Shown here: one piece after another, positions 18,435 to 27,963 of the stretch
Layout: each line of letters starts with the position of its first letter
How positions within the stretch are numbered: position 1 is the stretch's first letter
Source of the DNA: Bacteroidales bacterium SW299
Lineage (GTDB): Bacteria; Bacteroidota; Bacteroidia; Bacteroidales; Bacteroidaceae
Direction of reading: 5' to 3'
Assembly: GCA_019550975.1 (NCBI GenBank)
Contig: SDWH01000010.1
Location: forward strand, 62,001 to 126,000
DNA length: 64,000 nt
The notes under the pieces: model-generated
Seen by the model: only the letters and a program-made list of their open reading frames with translations
What the model was told of the DNA's origin: nothing
The model's database searches: none
Translations under genes and position numbers: made by a program

Positions 18435-18443
18435 AAAAAGGAA

Positions 18444-20408
18444 ATGGAGAAAATTCTGACAATCATTATTCCAACCTACAATATGGAAAAATTTTTACCA
18501 TATTGTTTAGATTCGCTTTTGATAAAGAGAAACTTGGAATTGGTGGAAGTATTGGTTATTAACGACGGGAGCAAAGATGATTCATCAAAAATAGCCCATA
18601 CATATGCAGACCGATATCCGCAAACCTTTAAAGTTATAGACAAGGAGAACGGCAATTATGGCTCGTGCATAAACAGAGGCTTGCTGGAAGCCACCGGAAA
18701 GTATGTAAAAATTCTTGACGCAGATGACAGCTTCGACAACAAGAACTTTGAAAGTTTCATCTCCTTTCTGAAAGAAACCGATGCTGATTTGATTGTATCT
18801 GATTTCGCTATCGTGGATGAGAACAGGAATGTAAAGAGAATAGTTTGTCACGAATTTCCTTCAGGGTGTATTCCTTTAGATAAAATATGTACCACAGAAA
18901 ATTTCAGCCACATACAAATGCATGCTTTAGCTTATCGGAGAGATGTTTTATCGGAACTTTCTTATAAGCAAACGGAAGGTATTTCCTATACCGATCAAGA
19001 ATGGGTCTTTACCCCAATGACTGGAGTGAAGTCGGTTTGTTATTTTAATAAATGTGTATATAAATACCTTGTGGGAAGAGAAGGGCAGACTGTCAATCCT
19101 GCTGTAAAAGCCAAGCGGATTCCGGATGTTTGCCAATGTGTTTACGCAATGAGCAAAGCGTATGAACAATACCGAAATAATATATCGGAGCAGTTGCGGA
19201 TGTACTTTTATGGACGGTTGGATTATATGATAAGGGAAGTCTATGTTTTTTACTTTTCACATTATTCTACTCAAAACAAAAAGTTACTATGCCTATTTGA
19301 TTCGACTTTAAAAAACATTTGCCCGGAAATACATGCTTGGATAAGCAATGAAAAAGGCAATTTTAATTATATTCGATTTTGGCGGAATCATCCCAATTTG
19401 CATCCCATACTAGTAAGAGGAGTAAGCAGATGTTATTGCCAAGTTTTAATTCCTATAAAAAAAAACTTATTCAATACCAAAGAATACAACTGGAGTCCAA
19501 ACTTAAGAAAAATTGCAAAATTATTCATCCCTTCCGATTTACATTCCTATATCCGGAAGAAACGAATTATAGCTAAACATCATAAAGTAGCATCTATGCT
19601 AAATGGAATAGTGGAGGATTGCAATGCCGGTAGATTGGAAAAGCCAATTATCAAAACATTGGTAGAATTACCAAAGGATAAAAAAGTTATTTGGCAATAT
19701 TGGGCACAAGGAACGGAAAATGTGCCTCCTTTGGTACGTATTTGTTTAGATTCTGTAGACAAATATGCTGCCGATTATCATATTATTCGTTTGTCTGACA
19801 GTAATCTGGAAAATTATATTGAAATCCCAGACTGGTTAAAAGAACGTAAAAGTCAAATGTCTGCAGCTCATTTCTCTGATATCTTAAGATGTATGCTGTT
19901 GTCTGCTTATGGTGGACTGTGGCTGGACGCTTCTACACTGTTGACGGGAAATTTGCCAGACAGATTATTTAAATATGACTTTTTTGCATATCAGCGTGAT
20001 CCGTCTGAAATCCATAAAAAATATTGGGAAAATTCATTTGCATATTATTGGGGATGGGATAAAAATTTTCATGTAAATATATTAATTGGCATAATGTACG
20101 CAAAAGCCGGAAATCAAGTAATTTCAGACATGGCGACCATGCTGTATGCCTTTTGGAAAAATAACAACAAAACACCCGACTATTTTTTTTTCCAAATATT
20201 GTTTGACATTTATATAAAGAAAAACAAGGAGAAAAATTGTCCGATCTTCAACGATTGTGTACCACATATGTTACGTCAAGTCATTAATGCAGAGTACCCG
20301 TATTTGAGCGTTCATGAGATTCTAAAGAAGACATCTATTCATTCATTGAATTATAAGAATCCCAAAGCAGCAGACAATTTACGAACTTTGCTTGCAGAGA
20401 TAGATTAA
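18444..20408 (+). CDS. Two-domain glycosyltransferase: GT2 fused to GT32-like capsular synthesis domain
   Basis: 654 aa. Residues 1 to about 300 form a GT2 domain (ILTIIIPTYNMEKFLPYCLDSLL, VINDGSKDDS, KILDADDSF). From about residue 410 a second catalytic domain begins, of the capsular polysaccharide synthesis / TcdA-TcdB DxD type: KKVIWQYWAQGTENVPPL, then SAAHFSDILRCMLLSAYGGLWLDAS with the DxD-like LDAS and an upstream SDILR. The two domains probably add two successive sugars. The second domain begins cleanly after a basic linker (YIRKKRIIAKHHK), so this is a gene fusion and not a frameshift artefact. Confidence 0.88.
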   Translation: MEKILTIIIPTYNMEKFLPYCLDSLLIKRNLELVEVLVINDGSKDDSSKIAHTYADRYPQTFKVIDKENGNYGSCINRGLLEATGKYVKILDADDSFDNKNFESFISFLKETDADLIVSDFAIVDENRNVKRIVCHEFPSGCIPLDKICTTENFSHIQMHALAYRRDVLSELSYKQTEGISYTDQEWVFTPMTGVKSVCYFNKCVYKYLVGREGQTVNPAVKAKRIPDVCQCVYAMSKAYEQYRNNISEQLRMYFYGRLDYMIREVYVFYFSHYSTQNKKLLCLFDSTLKNICPEIHAWISNEKGNFNYIRFWRNHPNLHPILVRGVSRCYCQVLIPIKKNLFNTKEYNWSPNLRKIAKLFIPSDLHSYIRKKRIIAKHHKVASMLNGIVEDCNAGRLEKPIIKTLVELPKDKKVIWQYWAQGTENVPPLVRICLDSVDKYAADYHIIRLSDSNLENYIEIPDWLKERKSQMSAAHFSDILRCMLLSAYGGLWLDASTLLTGNLPDRLFKYDFFAYQRDPSEIHKKYWENSFAYYWGWDKNFHVNILIGIMYAKAGNQVISDMATMLYAFWKNNNKTPDYFFFQILFDIYIKKNKEKNCPIFNDCVPHMLRQVINAEYPYLSVHEILKKTSIHSLNYKNPKAADNLRTLLAEID

Positions 20409-20412
20409 AAAG

Positions 20413-21264
20413 ATGAAACACGCTTATTTGATCATAGCCCACAATGAACTTGAAATTTTGCGTTTTCTCCTTTCTTCACTGGATGACAATCGCAATGATA
20501 TCTATCTGCATATAGATAAAAAGGCTGCTTTTGATACAACTGTATTGCAGACTGTAAAAAGCAATTTGCACATATTGCCCGTTCGCCTGGATGCACGTTG
20601 GGGAGATTTTAGTTTGGTTGAAATTGAACTGCTGCTTTTTCAAGAAGCATACAAGAATGGTCCTTATGCTTATTACCATTTATTGTCAGGAGTAGACCTG
20701 CCGATAAAGTCACAAGACTACATCCATCGGTTCTGCGAAGAACACCAAGGAAAGGAATTTATAGGAATCGCACAGCATGTATCTCAACGGGAATTAGATT
20801 GGAGGTCGCAACATTGGTTTGTGTATGCCCGTGATTTTCAATCCGGAAATCTATTTAAAAAGGTTATAAGAGGTGTTTTTGCAAGAATGCAGAGTCTGAT
20901 TGGATATAAAAGAACATCATTGCAAGTTAAAAAAGGAGCACAATGGTGTAGCATTACACATGATTTCGTCCAGTATTTGCTGCAAAATGAACCATTGATT
21001 CGTAAAATATTCAATCATACTTATTGTCCAGATGAATTGTTTGTTCAGACATTGTGTTGGAATTCAGAATTTAAAAACAGTATTTATAATCCGAATGATG
21101 AATTTGAAGGTTGCAAACGGTATATCAAATGGGAAAATGGTATTTTAAAACCTTTGAAATTGCAAGAAGTGGATGATATGATTCTGTCTTCACGTTGGTT
21201 TGCACGCAAATTCACGTCGAATAATAAACAAGTAGTAAGGGAAGTTTTGAAACGTATCAAATGA
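20413..21264 (+). CDS. Core-2/I-branching-type glycosyltransferase (GT14-like)
   Basis: 283 aa. N-terminal KHAYLIIAHNELEILRFLLSSLDD and NDIYLHIDKKA, followed by the signature YYHLLSGVDLPIKS, match the bacterial branch of the Core-2/I-Branching enzyme family. QWCSITHDFVQYLL and YCPDELFVQTL are the C-terminal conserved blocks. In this family the linkage is usually beta-linked GlcNAc or xylose, but that cannot be assigned here. Its stop overlaps the next start. Confidence 0.88.
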   Translation: MKHAYLIIAHNELEILRFLLSSLDDNRNDIYLHIDKKAAFDTTVLQTVKSNLHILPVRLDARWGDFSLVEIELLLFQEAYKNGPYAYYHLLSGVDLPIKSQDYIHRFCEEHQGKEFIGIAQHVSQRELDWRSQHWFVYARDFQSGNLFKKVIRGVFARMQSLIGYKRTSLQVKKGAQWCSITHDFVQYLLQNEPLIRKIFNHTYCPDELFVQTLCWNSEFKNSIYNPNDEFEGCKRYIKWENGILKPLKLQEVDDMILSSRWFARKFTSNNKQVVREVLKRIK

Positions 21265-22235
21265 TGAAAGTTTCTGTTATTATTCCAGTATATAATGTAG
21301 AACGTTTTGTGGAACGTTGCATACGTTCGTTGTTGGAACAGACATTGCGAGAGATAGAACTTATAGTAGTGGATGACTGCTCACCAGATAAAAGCATTGC
21401 AATAATCCAAAGAGTCATTAAAGAATATCCGGACAGGTTTATCAAAATTATATCACATAAAACCAACAAAGGGCTGCCGGCCGCTCGAAACACAGGACTC
21501 AAAACAGCTACAGGAGAATATATCTTTCATTGTGACAGTGATGACTGGATTGAATCTGATATGCTGGAAATACTTTATCAGACGGCAAAAAAGAAAAACG
21601 CAGATATAGTATGGTGCGACTGGTTTCTATCATTTGAAAAAAATGAACGCTATATGAAACAGCCCCAATACACATCTTCAATGGAAGCACTTAAAGGCAT
21701 GTTAAGTGGGGCTATGAAATACAATGTTTGGAACAAATTGATACGCCGTGAACTTTATACAGCCAACAATATATCTTTTCCTGCCGGATATGGCATGGGT
21801 GAAGATATGACTATACTCAAATTGTTTGCATGTGCTCAAACGGTAACTTATTTACCCAAAGCTTTCTATCATTATGTAAAATTGAATACTACAGCTTTCT
21901 CAAATACGTATTCTGAAAAACATCTGGCAGAATTACAACATAACGTACAAGATGCCTTATGTTTTTTGTCGGCCAAATATGGAAATGAACTGAAAACGGA
22001 AATGGCATTCTTTAAATTGGATGTGAAATTCCCTTTCTTAATAAGTGACGATAAGAAAAAATATAACTTATGGAAAACCTGGTATCCGGAAGCAAATCCA
22101 TACATCAAGCAAAACAGAAATGTGAGTATGCACAGATGGCTTTTGCAACTATTGGCGGTGAAAGAACAGTTTTGGATAATCCGCTTATATTATAGATTTG
22201 TACACAAGTTTATATATGGAATAATATTTCGATAG
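21261..22235 (+). CDS. Glycosyltransferase family 2
   Basis: 324 aa GT2: KVSVIIPVYNVERFVERCIRSLLEQ, LIVVDDCSPDKS and IFHCDSDDWIESDMLE, with the general-base region GMGEDMTILKLFA. Starts at 21261 or 21264 (ATGATG) over the stop of the branching enzyme. Only 2 bp separate it from the polymerase gene, which fits a single operon. Confidence 0.93.
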   Translation: MMKVSVIIPVYNVERFVERCIRSLLEQTLREIELIVVDDCSPDKSIAIIQRVIKEYPDRFIKIISHKTNKGLPAARNTGLKTATGEYIFHCDSDDWIESDMLEILYQTAKKKNADIVWCDWFLSFEKNERYMKQPQYTSSMEALKGMLSGAMKYNVWNKLIRRELYTANNISFPAGYGMGEDMTILKLFACAQTVTYLPKAFYHYVKLNTTAFSNTYSEKHLAELQHNVQDALCFLSAKYGNELKTEMAFFKLDVKFPFLISDDKKKYNLWKTWYPEANPYIKQNRNVSMHRWLLQLLAVKEQFWIIRLYYRFVHKFIYGIIFR

Positions 22236-22237
22236 CA

Positions 22238-23524
22238 ATGAAATACATTTTAATGTTTTTTACCCTGATTATCGTCAGTTTTTATTTTTTCCCTTTTCAG
22301 TTTCGTTTCTTGCCGCTAGTTAATACAAAGATGGCACTAGCTGGATTAGGGCTGATTATTCTTGGAATACAACTTGCAAGAAACAGAAATGGACTTATAG
22401 ACAAGGACTTTTTTTTATCCTCTATATTTGCTGCATTTGTATCCATAGCAGGCTTGATTTCTGTTACTTATAATGAAACTCCAGATTACGCATATGCCAC
22501 ATATATAATATCCATGTGGGTTTGGATCAGTGCGGCTTACGTTGTCGTTTCTTTGATCAGATGGGTACATGGCACCGTTTCTGTATATCTGTTATGCAAC
22601 TATTTAATTGTACTGAGTGCCGCTCAATGCATTTTGGCTTTAACAATGGATTTTAACGAACCTGTAAAAGAATTTATCTTCTCAATACAAGATGCAAGTG
22701 TCGGCGATTTTTTCACAAAAAAGGCAAGATTATCCGGATTGGGAGCAGGGCTGGATGTGGCTGGTTCCCGTTTTTCTGCAGTTCTGATTATGGTTTCAAT
22801 ACTGTGCGTCAACAATTATCAAAAGATCAAACCATATTTGTTATTGTACATATTAGCTTTTGTTATTATAGGTGTGATTGGTAATATGATAGGGCGCACT
22901 ACAACTGTAGGCATGATAATAGCCATAGCGTATCTTATCATTGGGTCTATTGTTTATATGCCTGGCAAAGACAGAAATCATATCTGGCTATGTATATCAA
23001 GTATGTTGATAATTGCCGTACCTATATTAATATATGGATATTATAATATACCGGAATTATATGAAAACCTGCGTTTTGGGTTCGAAGGTTTTTTCAGTTT
23101 GGCCGAAGAAGGGCGGTGGGAAGTGCATTCCAATGAAATGCTTAAACAAGGATATATCTTCCCTGACAATTTAAAAACATGGTTAATTGGCGACGGATAT
23201 TTTGGAACCACCAACATTGACCCTTATTATACAGGCGTAAGCTGGGGAGGTTTTTACAAAGGTTCTGATGTAGGTTATTCTCGGTTTCTTTTTTATTTTG
23301 GATTAGCAGGTTTAACCGCTTTTTCTTTATTTATGATGAAAGTTGGTCAAGTATGCATGAAACGTTTCTATAACTACCGATACATGTTTTTAATGTTTGT
23401 AGTACTTAATTTTATCGTTTGGCTAAAAGTTTCTACAGATATATTTCTTGTTTTCGCTCCTTTCCTTTGCATCAGCAAAGAAGAAAACGAAGCCTACATG
23501 GAACGCATAACATTAAAAGAATAA
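22238..23524 (+). CDS. wzy: Wzy-type O-antigen/capsule polymerase
   Basis: 428-aa inner-membrane protein with about ten hydrophobic segments and a large periplasmic loop around residues 270-350 (ENLRFGFEGFFSLAEEGRWEVHSNE). Low sequence conservation is normal for Wzy proteins; topology and location beside wzx and the transferases carry the call. It should join repeat units on the periplasmic side. It is the last gene of the AT-rich block; the next gene has its own promoter. Confidence 0.8.
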   Translation: MKYILMFFTLIIVSFYFFPFQFRFLPLVNTKMALAGLGLIILGIQLARNRNGLIDKDFFLSSIFAAFVSIAGLISVTYNETPDYAYATYIISMWVWISAAYVVVSLIRWVHGTVSVYLLCNYLIVLSAAQCILALTMDFNEPVKEFIFSIQDASVGDFFTKKARLSGLGAGLDVAGSRFSAVLIMVSILCVNNYQKIKPYLLLYILAFVIIGVIGNMIGRTTTVGMIIAIAYLIIGSIVYMPGKDRNHIWLCISSMLIIAVPILIYGYYNIPELYENLRFGFEGFFSLAEEGRWEVHSNEMLKQGYIFPDNLKTWLIGDGYFGTTNIDPYYTGVSWGGFYKGSDVGYSRFLFYFGLAGLTAFSLFMMKVGQVCMKRFYNYRYMFLMFVVLNFIVWLKVSTDIFLVFAPFLCISKEENEAYMERITLKE

Positions 23525-23641
23525 GCTCAACGCTGAGAGTGATGCTGAATCTGGATTCATAATGCTTCAGTATCATCCAAATGCAGAACAAAAAGCGGAT
23601 TGTTCCACAGCTATATATGCCTGATTAGTCAAAAAAGTTTG

Positions 23642-23649
23642 TATCTTTG
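23642..23649 (+). promoter_or_regulatory. -7 box upstream of AAA/PD-(D/E)XK gene
   Basis: TATCTTTG matches TAnnTTTG, 37 nt before the ATG at 23686. It suggests the inserted gene is transcribed on its own rather than only from the capsule promoter. Confidence 0.5.
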
Positions 23650-23685
23650 TCTGACTGATTATCCAACAAAACATTCATTTCGATT

Positions 23686-25248
23686 ATGGCAAGGAAGAGA
23701 TACCCGATAGGAATACAGACTTTTTCTGAAATCAGAAAAGGTGATTATCTGTATATCGACAAGACGGAATATGTTTATCGTATGACGCATGCTGATGCGA
23801 AGTATATGTTTTTAAGCCGTCCGCGCCGTTTCGGGAAGTCACTGCTTGTCAGTACGCTCCATGCTTACTTTGAGGGAAGAAAGGAGTTGTTTGAGGGACT
23901 TGCCATCGCGAACTTGGAAATAGAATGGGAACAATATCCGGTTCTGCATTTTGACATGAGTATGGGAAAACACATGGACAAGGATGCCTTGAACCGTTAC
24001 CTGCACAACATGCTGCAAAACAACGAACTGCGTCTGGGAATAAAAACCCGTGATGTAGAAGATACAAATGTGAGATTTACCAATCTGATTATGGACATCT
24101 ACCATCAGACGGGAAAGCAGGTGGTTGTGCTGATAGACGAATATGATGCGCCTCTCCTGGATGTGGTGCATGAAGAAAAGGATCTGCCCGTACTGCGCAA
24201 CGTGATGCGCAACTTCTATAGCCCGCTGAAAGCCTGCGATCCCTATCTGCGCTATGTCTTCTTGACCGGAATAACCAAATTCTCGCAACTGAGCATTTTC
24301 AGCGAACTGAACAACATCAAGAATATTAGCATGGAAAGGGAATATGCGGATATTTGCGGCATTACGGAAGAAGAGATAAAAAGGCATATGAAAGAAGGGA
24401 TGGATGAACTTGCTGATAAACTGCAAGTGACTCACGACGAAGTTCTTGATGCCTTGAAAGAAAATTACGACGGCTATCACTTTACATGGCCTTCACCGGA
24501 TGTATATAATCCGTACAGTTTGCTGAATGCCTTCAGCGACGGCAGATTAAATTCATACTGGTTCGGCAGCGGCACTCCGACTTATCTGATTGAAATGCTG
24601 CGCAAATACAATGTGCTGCCTTCTGAAATAGGCGGCATAGAAGCTATGGCTGCCGACTTTGACGCACCGACAGAACAGATGGAAAGCATCGTCCCGCTGC
24701 TTTATCAAAGCGGATATATCACTATTAAAAACGGCGATCCGCAAATGGAAATATATCTGCTGGACATTCCCAATAAAGAAGTGCGGGTAGGACTGATGAG
24801 AAGCCTGCTCCCGAATTATGTGAACCGGCAGGTGCGGACCTGCAACGTGACGGTAGCCAAAATGTCGCTTGCAATCAGCGAAGGACGGATGGACGATGCC
24901 TTGCGTCTGCTGCAAACGTTCCTGGGAACGGTTCCCTACTGTGACAACACGGACTATGAGGGACACTATCAGCAGCTGATGTACATCATATTCAGCATGT
25001 TGAGCTATGAGGTAGATGTAGAAGTGCGTACACCTCATGGACGTGTAGACATGGTGCTGAAGACACGGAGCAAGCTTTACCTCATCGAGCTGAAGCTTGA
25101 CAGGAGTGCAGACAAGGCCATGGAGCAGATCAACCTGAAAAACTATTCCGACCGGTTTGCCTTGTGCAAACTGCCGGTTGTAAAGGTAGGCATAAACTTT
25201 GACAGCAAAAAAGGCACAATCGACAGCTGGAAGATAGAAACGGTCTGA
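23686..25248 (+). CDS. AAA-ATPase-like protein with C-terminal PD-(D/E)XK nuclease domain
   Basis: 520 aa. The N-terminal AAA-ATPase-like domain has MFLSRPRRFGKSLLVSTL as its Walker A region and VVVLIDEYDAPLLD as Walker B. The C-terminal region holds GRVDMVLKTRSKLYLIELKLD, the D...ExK core of a PD-(D/E)XK nuclease-like fold. This two-domain family is present in many copies per genome in Bacteroidetes; its function is not known. It has no obvious part in polysaccharide synthesis. Its base composition is closer to the downstream block than to the AT-rich block, and it sits exactly at their junction, so it looks like an insertion. Confidence 0.88.
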   Translation: MARKRYPIGIQTFSEIRKGDYLYIDKTEYVYRMTHADAKYMFLSRPRRFGKSLLVSTLHAYFEGRKELFEGLAIANLEIEWEQYPVLHFDMSMGKHMDKDALNRYLHNMLQNNELRLGIKTRDVEDTNVRFTNLIMDIYHQTGKQVVVLIDEYDAPLLDVVHEEKDLPVLRNVMRNFYSPLKACDPYLRYVFLTGITKFSQLSIFSELNNIKNISMEREYADICGITEEEIKRHMKEGMDELADKLQVTHDEVLDALKENYDGYHFTWPSPDVYNPYSLLNAFSDGRLNSYWFGSGTPTYLIEMLRKYNVLPSEIGGIEAMAADFDAPTEQMESIVPLLYQSGYITIKNGDPQMEIYLLDIPNKEVRVGLMRSLLPNYVNRQVRTCNVTVAKMSLAISEGRMDDALRLLQTFLGTVPYCDNTDYEGHYQQLMYIIFSMLSYEVDVEVRTPHGRVDMVLKTRSKLYLIELKLDRSADKAMEQINLKNYSDRFALCKLPVVKVGINFDSKKGTIDSWKIETV

Positions 25249-25322
25249 AAGCCGTAAGACAAGAAAGTTTTTGCTCTTACAATGAAATAATGCTCGGCGG
25301 AGCATATTTTAAACCAAAAACG

Positions 25323-26462
25323 ATGAAAATCATCTACTGCACACACTCCTTATGCAATCCCGGAGGAATGGAACGGGTACTTGTAAACAAGGTTACTTAC
25401 CTCGTAAACAGGCTTCATTGGGACGTTTCCATAGTGACGACAGACCAGAAAAGCAGGCCTGCATTCTATCCGCTGCCTGAGGGAGTAAAAACAACAGACC
25501 TCGGAATAAACTACTCGGACGACAACGTAAAAAGTCCGGCAGAAAAGATTCTGGGCTACCTGAAGAAAAAGAGAAAGCATAAAAAACTGCTGTCCGAACT
25601 GCTGAAACGGGAACAGGCGGATATCGTGGTATCGCTCTATCCTTCTGAATCTTCTTTCATTCCGGATATCAAAGACGGCAGCAAGAAAGTGCTCGAACTG
25701 CATTACTGCAAATATTTCCGTTTGCAATATGGCCGCAAAGGAATATTGGGAACAATAGACAAATGGCGGACGAAACAGGATGAACGCATTGTCCGGAAAT
25801 TTGACAAGTTCGTTGTGCTGAGCCAGGAAGACAAAGGATATTGGGGAAATCTTCCGAATATAGAAGTAATTCCCAATGCGGCGTTGTTACAGACCGACAA
25901 TACATCAGACGTAATGCCCCATCGGGTCATCGCCGTAGGAAGGTTGGATTATCAGAAAGGATTCGACCGTCTGATTAAAGCATGGCGCATCATTATGGAA
26001 AATGGAAAGTTCCCCGACTGGAAACTGGATATCTTCGGCCAGGGAGAATGGAAAAATATGCTTCAGGGAATGATAGACAACTTTAGTCTCCAGCATTCGG
26101 TCAAACTGAATGCCCCCACCAAAAACATTGTTCAGGAATACACGAAAAGCTCCATGCTGGTCATGAGTTCCAATTATGAAGGCTTTCCCATGGTAATGAT
26201 TGAAGCAATGGCATGCGGGCTGCCTGTAGTATCCTTCGACTTCAAATGCGGACCGAAAGACATTATAGATAACAACGCAAACGGCATTTTGGTTCACAAC
26301 GGCGACATAAAAAAGTTGGCGGACGCCATGATGAAGCTGATGAAAGATGAAACGCTTCGCAAAAAGATGTCGGAGCAGGCAAAGAAAGTTGTACGCACCT
26401 ACTCTGAAGAAGCTGTAATGAACAAATGGATTCATCTGTTCAACTCGTTAAACAAGCAATGA
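25323..26462 (+). CDS. Glycosyltransferase family 4
   Basis: 379-aa GT-B enzyme. Start at 25323 gives the canonical MKIIYCTHSLCNPGGMERV opening; an ATG at 25290 is in frame but adds residues unlike the family. C-terminal donor-binding domain contains VIAVGRLDYQKGFDRLI and the EX7E motif in MIEAMACGLPVVSFD. It retains nucleotide-sugar stereochemistry. It begins the more GC-rich second half of the polysaccharide locus and overlaps the next GT4 by 4 bp. Confidence 0.93.
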   Translation: MKIIYCTHSLCNPGGMERVLVNKVTYLVNRLHWDVSIVTTDQKSRPAFYPLPEGVKTTDLGINYSDDNVKSPAEKILGYLKKKRKHKKLLSELLKREQADIVVSLYPSESSFIPDIKDGSKKVLELHYCKYFRLQYGRKGILGTIDKWRTKQDERIVRKFDKFVVLSQEDKGYWGNLPNIEVIPNAALLQTDNTSDVMPHRVIAVGRLDYQKGFDRLIKAWRIIMENGKFPDWKLDIFGQGEWKNMLQGMIDNFSLQHSVKLNAPTKNIVQEYTKSSMLVMSSNYEGFPMVMIEAMACGLPVVSFDFKCGPKDIIDNNANGILVHNGDIKKLADAMMKLMKDETLRKKMSEQAKKVVRTYSEEAVMNKWIHLFNSLNKQ

Positions 26463-27694
26463 AAAAACTTTTACAAATAAATCCCGTGCTGCGGGTTTCT
26501 ACTTCCACAGGACGCATCATGCAGGAAATCGGAGAACTGGCGATGCATCACGGCTGGGAAAGCTATATTGCCTACAGCAAAGGACGGGACGGACTGCGTG
26601 AATGCCTGTCGCATCGCGTTCCTGTGGGCTGTAAGTGCGATACCCTCTGGCATGGAGTGGAAACACGCCTGTTCGACCGGCATGGACTGGCTTCATCGGC
26701 GGCCACACGGGCACTGACACGCCAGATAAACGAAATACGCCCGGATATCATACACATTCACAACATCCACGGCTATTTTCTGAACTACAAGATACTGTTC
26801 GACTATTTGTCCAGATGCGGGATTCCGGTCATATGGACTATACATGACTGCTGGCTGTACACCGGACATTGTTATTATTATTCTTACGTCGGATGCAACA
26901 AATGGCAAACCGGATGTGAGCATTGCCCGCAAAAGAAAGAATTTCCGTCCAGCCTGTTTTTCGACAGAAGCCGGAAAAACTACGAAGACAAAAAGAAGGC
27001 TTTCACATCTATGCCTAAGGACAAACTGATTATTGTACCTGTGTCAAAATGGATAAGGGGAGAAATGCAGAAATCTTTCTTGAACGGGTATGAATACAGG
27101 GTCATTCACAACGGTATCAATACGGACGTTTTCAACATACGAGATACACAAAACGTCAGGACAAAATACAAACTGGGAAACAAGCATGTCCTGCTTGGCG
27201 TTGCCAGCATCTGGAGCAAAGAGAAAGGACTGGATGATTTCATCAAGATGGGGCATGCGCTGGAAGAAGATGAGGTGATTGTACTGGTAGGAATCAAGCC
27301 GGAGGAAATGAAAAAACTGCCCGGAAACATTGTCGGCATAGCCCGGACCGAAAATATAAACGAACTGGCCGAACTGTACTCGGCTGCAGATGCGTTTATC
27401 AATCCGACATGGCAGGACAACTACCCTACCGTCAATATGGAGTCCATCTCATGCGGCACGCCTGTTGTGACATACCGGACGGGAGGCAGTATTGAAGCCG
27501 TAACGGAAAGCACCGGCTACATCGTGACGCAGGGCGACATAAAAGGGCTGCTTGACGCTGCCCGCACCATCCGGAAAGCCGGAAAGCTGCACTATCAGCA
27601 ACTGTGCCGCAAATACGCCTTGGAGCATTTCAATAAAGAAGACCGCTATGCGGACTATATCCGGCTTTATGACGAACTGACGGAGCGTCACTGA
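26459..27694 (+). CDS. Glycosyltransferase family 4
   Basis: 411 aa GT-B fold. The start at 26459 overlaps the previous stop (ATGA); the upstream in-frame ATG at 26426 would overlap further and is less likely. N-terminal RVSTSTGRIMQEIGELA, then DIIHIHNIHGYFLN and a Cys/His-rich stretch (CYYYSYVGCNKWQTGCEHCP) that occurs in some WcaC-like colanic-acid-type transferases. The EX7E motif lies in NMESISCGTPVVTY. Probably adds a side or backbone sugar at the inner face of the membrane. Confidence 0.92.
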   Translation: MKKLLQINPVLRVSTSTGRIMQEIGELAMHHGWESYIAYSKGRDGLRECLSHRVPVGCKCDTLWHGVETRLFDRHGLASSAATRALTRQINEIRPDIIHIHNIHGYFLNYKILFDYLSRCGIPVIWTIHDCWLYTGHCYYYSYVGCNKWQTGCEHCPQKKEFPSSLFFDRSRKNYEDKKKAFTSMPKDKLIIVPVSKWIRGEMQKSFLNGYEYRVIHNGINTDVFNIRDTQNVRTKYKLGNKHVLLGVASIWSKEKGLDDFIKMGHALEEDEVIVLVGIKPEEMKKLPGNIVGIARTENINELAELYSAADAFINPTWQDNYPTVNMESISCGTPVVTYRTGGSIEAVTESTGYIVTQGDIKGLLDAARTIRKAGKLHYQQLCRKYALEHFNKEDRYADYIRLYDELTERH

Positions 27695-27712
27695 CATGCT
27701 GCAACGGATCTA

Positions 27713-27906
27713 AGAAACTGTTTTGAATTTCTCCAAAAAGTTTTTCTTGGCTTGATGTATTCGTTTTCGTGTGTGCTTTGGGCTATTTTTTGGTCTTTTC
27801 CGCTTCTGTTCTTCGTCAGATAGCCCGCTATCTTCCTCATCACACAAACGGAAATGCCTCAAAAACTCATCCCAAATCAGCACACGATAAATTCAAAACA
27901 GTTTCT
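27713..27906. mobile_element. Foldback MITE-like element with 18-bp terminal inverted repeats
   Basis: AGAAACTGTTTTGAATTT at 27713-27730 is a perfect inverted copy of 27889-27906. The interior also pairs imperfectly around the dyad AGATAGC-CC-GCTATCT at 27818-27833, so much of the 194-bp element can fold back. It carries no gene and fills almost the whole gap between two glycosyltransferase genes. No clear target-site duplication is seen. It is probably a non-autonomous element; a transcriptional role of the hairpin is the alternative. Confidence 0.6.
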
Positions 27907-27963
27907 AAAGCGGAGGCATACAGTCAGACGCTGCCGGGAACAACAAACAAATGAAAAACTTCT

